A DNA stretch of 5,716 bases from contig JANQTO010000473.1 of the NCBI GenBank assembly GCA_030731685.1, positions 4,275 through 9,990 on the forward strand, in the 5' to 3' direction. Made by a program: the position numbers and the translations under genes. The notes below the pieces were generated by a model, which had not been told where the DNA came from, searched no databases, and worked only from the letters and a program-made list of their open reading frames with translations. Origin of the DNA: Nonlabens sp. (GTDB taxonomy: Bacteria; Bacteroidota; Bacteroidia; Flavobacteriales; Flavobacteriaceae). Within the stretch, counting starts at the first letter, position 1, and each line of letters opens with the position of its first letter. Below, in pieces: positions 5,025 to 5,716 of the stretch.

Positions 5025-5716
5025 AAAACAACTTACAGACTCTGTAGATTATTTAAAGTCACACGGTTTTGAGGCTCCAGAAGTAGGTATCGTTCTAGGT
5101 ACCGGACTAGGGCAGCTCGTAGACCATATAGAAAACCAAAAAGTAGCGCACTATAACAACATACCGTCGTTTCCACTTGCAACGGTTGAGTTTCATACAG
5201 GCAAACTCATTTATGGCGATTTAGGCGGTAAAAAAGTAGTGGTGATGCAAGGGCGTTTCCACCTGTACGAAGGATATGACTTTATCGATATTACCTACCC
5301 TATACGTGTGATGCATGCGCTAGGAATTAAAAATTTACTCGTTTCAAATGCGGCTGGAGCAATAAACCTAGACATGAAAAAGGGCGATATGATGTTGCTT
5401 GATGACCATATTAACTTGCAGGGTGGCAGCCCGCTTGCTTTTAAGCATGTTAGTGATTTTGGCGAGCGATTTGCAGACATGAGCGCACCGTACGACGCAA
5501 ACCTGAACGAGAAATTAAAAACAATTGCAAATAGCCAAAACACCACATTGCACACTGGTGTATATGCCAGTGTCGTAGGTCCACAATTAGAAACCCGTGC
5601 AGAGTATCGCATGCTTAAAATCATGGGCGCGGATGCTGTGGGAATGAGCACAGTGCCTGAAATTATTGTTGCAAATCATTTAGGATTGCCGGTTGCAGCA
5701 GTATCTGTCCTTACAG
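5014..5716 (+). CDS. punA: Purine nucleoside phosphorylase (PNP/MTAP family), 3' end cut by window
   Basis: PNP splits purine nucleosides with phosphate into free base and (deoxy)ribose 1-phosphate in the cytosol. The 234 visible residues cover most of an approximately 270-residue trimeric-class enzyme. Phosphate-site motifs are G-T-G-L-G (29-33) and Q-G-R-F-H-L-Y-E-G (79-87, with R81 and H83 matching human R84 and H86). The S-N-A-A-G segment is at 111-115. The base and sugar sites follow in G-P-Q-L-E-T (189-194; E193 matches human E201) and G-A-D-A-V-G-M-S-T-V-P-E (205-216; M211 matches M219). T234 matches human T242, so the next residue matches N243; its codon begins with G and so cannot be Asn. 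The ATG at 5014 lies inside the end of the transferase gene, and the frame stays open to the window edge. The family is certain. Substrate preference is open, and an adenosine-like substrate is possible. Confidence 0.94.
   Translation, partial: MLSKKQLTDSVDYLKSHGFEAPEVGIVLGTGLGQLVDHIENQKVAHYNNIPSFPLATVEFHTGKLIYGDLGGKKVVVMQGRFHLYEGYDFIDITYPIRVMHALGIKNLLVSNAAGAINLDMKKGDMMLLDDHINLQGGSPLAFKHVSDFGERFADMSAPYDANLNEKLKTIANSQNTTLHTGVYASVVGPQLETRAEYRMLKIMGADAVGMSTVPEIIVANHLGLPVAAVSVLT

Noticed and set aside
5295..5651. Minus-strand open frame of 118 codons
   Set aside because: It is antisense to the PNP gene, which carries its full set of active-site motifs in this stretch.

Overview
The window looks like chromosome from a member of the Bacteroidota, most likely a (marine) Flavobacteriaceae species. 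The base composition is AT-rich and Shine-Dalgarno sites are weak. Two genes appear to start with TTG. There are lipoproteins with Bacteroidota-style lipoboxes, including one with a collagen-like Gly-Pro tail. RuvC has the 184-residue form and N-terminal sequence typical of flavobacteria, and a short Bacteroidota-type sugar transferase (TIGR04282/DUF2064) is present. The genus cannot be fixed from this sequence alone.

Layout, left to right. Positions 1-74 hold the 5' end of a leftward lipoprotein gene with a collagen-like start. A 50-bp divergent gap follows. Next is a rightward pair: a secreted TPR-repeat protein (125-1255) and a small lipoprotein with a TonB-C-like C-terminus (1269-1787). 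That pair runs head-on into a leftward pair, with a 41-bp overlap of the 3' ends. The leftward pair is a multi-spanning UPF0104/LPG-synthase-TM-like membrane protein (2880-3788) followed by a membrane-anchored family 2 glycosyltransferase (1747-2883), joined by an ATGA stop/start overlap. Back to back with it is ruvC (3807-4361). Downstream, after a 45-bp gap, come a TIGR04282-type sugar/nucleotidyl transferase (4407-5024) and a purine nucleoside phosphorylase (from 5014, cut by the window end), which overlap by 11 bp.

How the genes may work together. The leftward pair looks like an envelope glycosylation module: a GT2 enzyme co-translated with a membrane protein of a family that handles lipids or lipid-linked intermediates. 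ruvC is housekeeping (Holliday junction resolution). The most interesting part is the right end. TIGR04282 transferases belong to the rSAM/selenodomain-associated gene set now linked to arsenosugar biosynthesis. Its translationally coupled partner is a trimeric-type PNP in which the residue aligned with human Asn243 cannot be Asn, because its codon begins with G. This suggests activity on 6-aminopurine (adenosine-like) nucleosides. Together they suggest the left edge of an arsenosugar pathway cluster whose key genes (arsS, arsM, the second transferase) would lie beyond position 5716.

A second unexpected item is a perfect 18-bp palindrome inside the UPF0104 gene (3526-3543), which may be one copy of a genome-wide iterated palindrome. 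No tRNA, rRNA, CRISPR array, insertion sequence or convincing terminator was found. Apart from the genes there is no unexplained stretch longer than about 50 bp.
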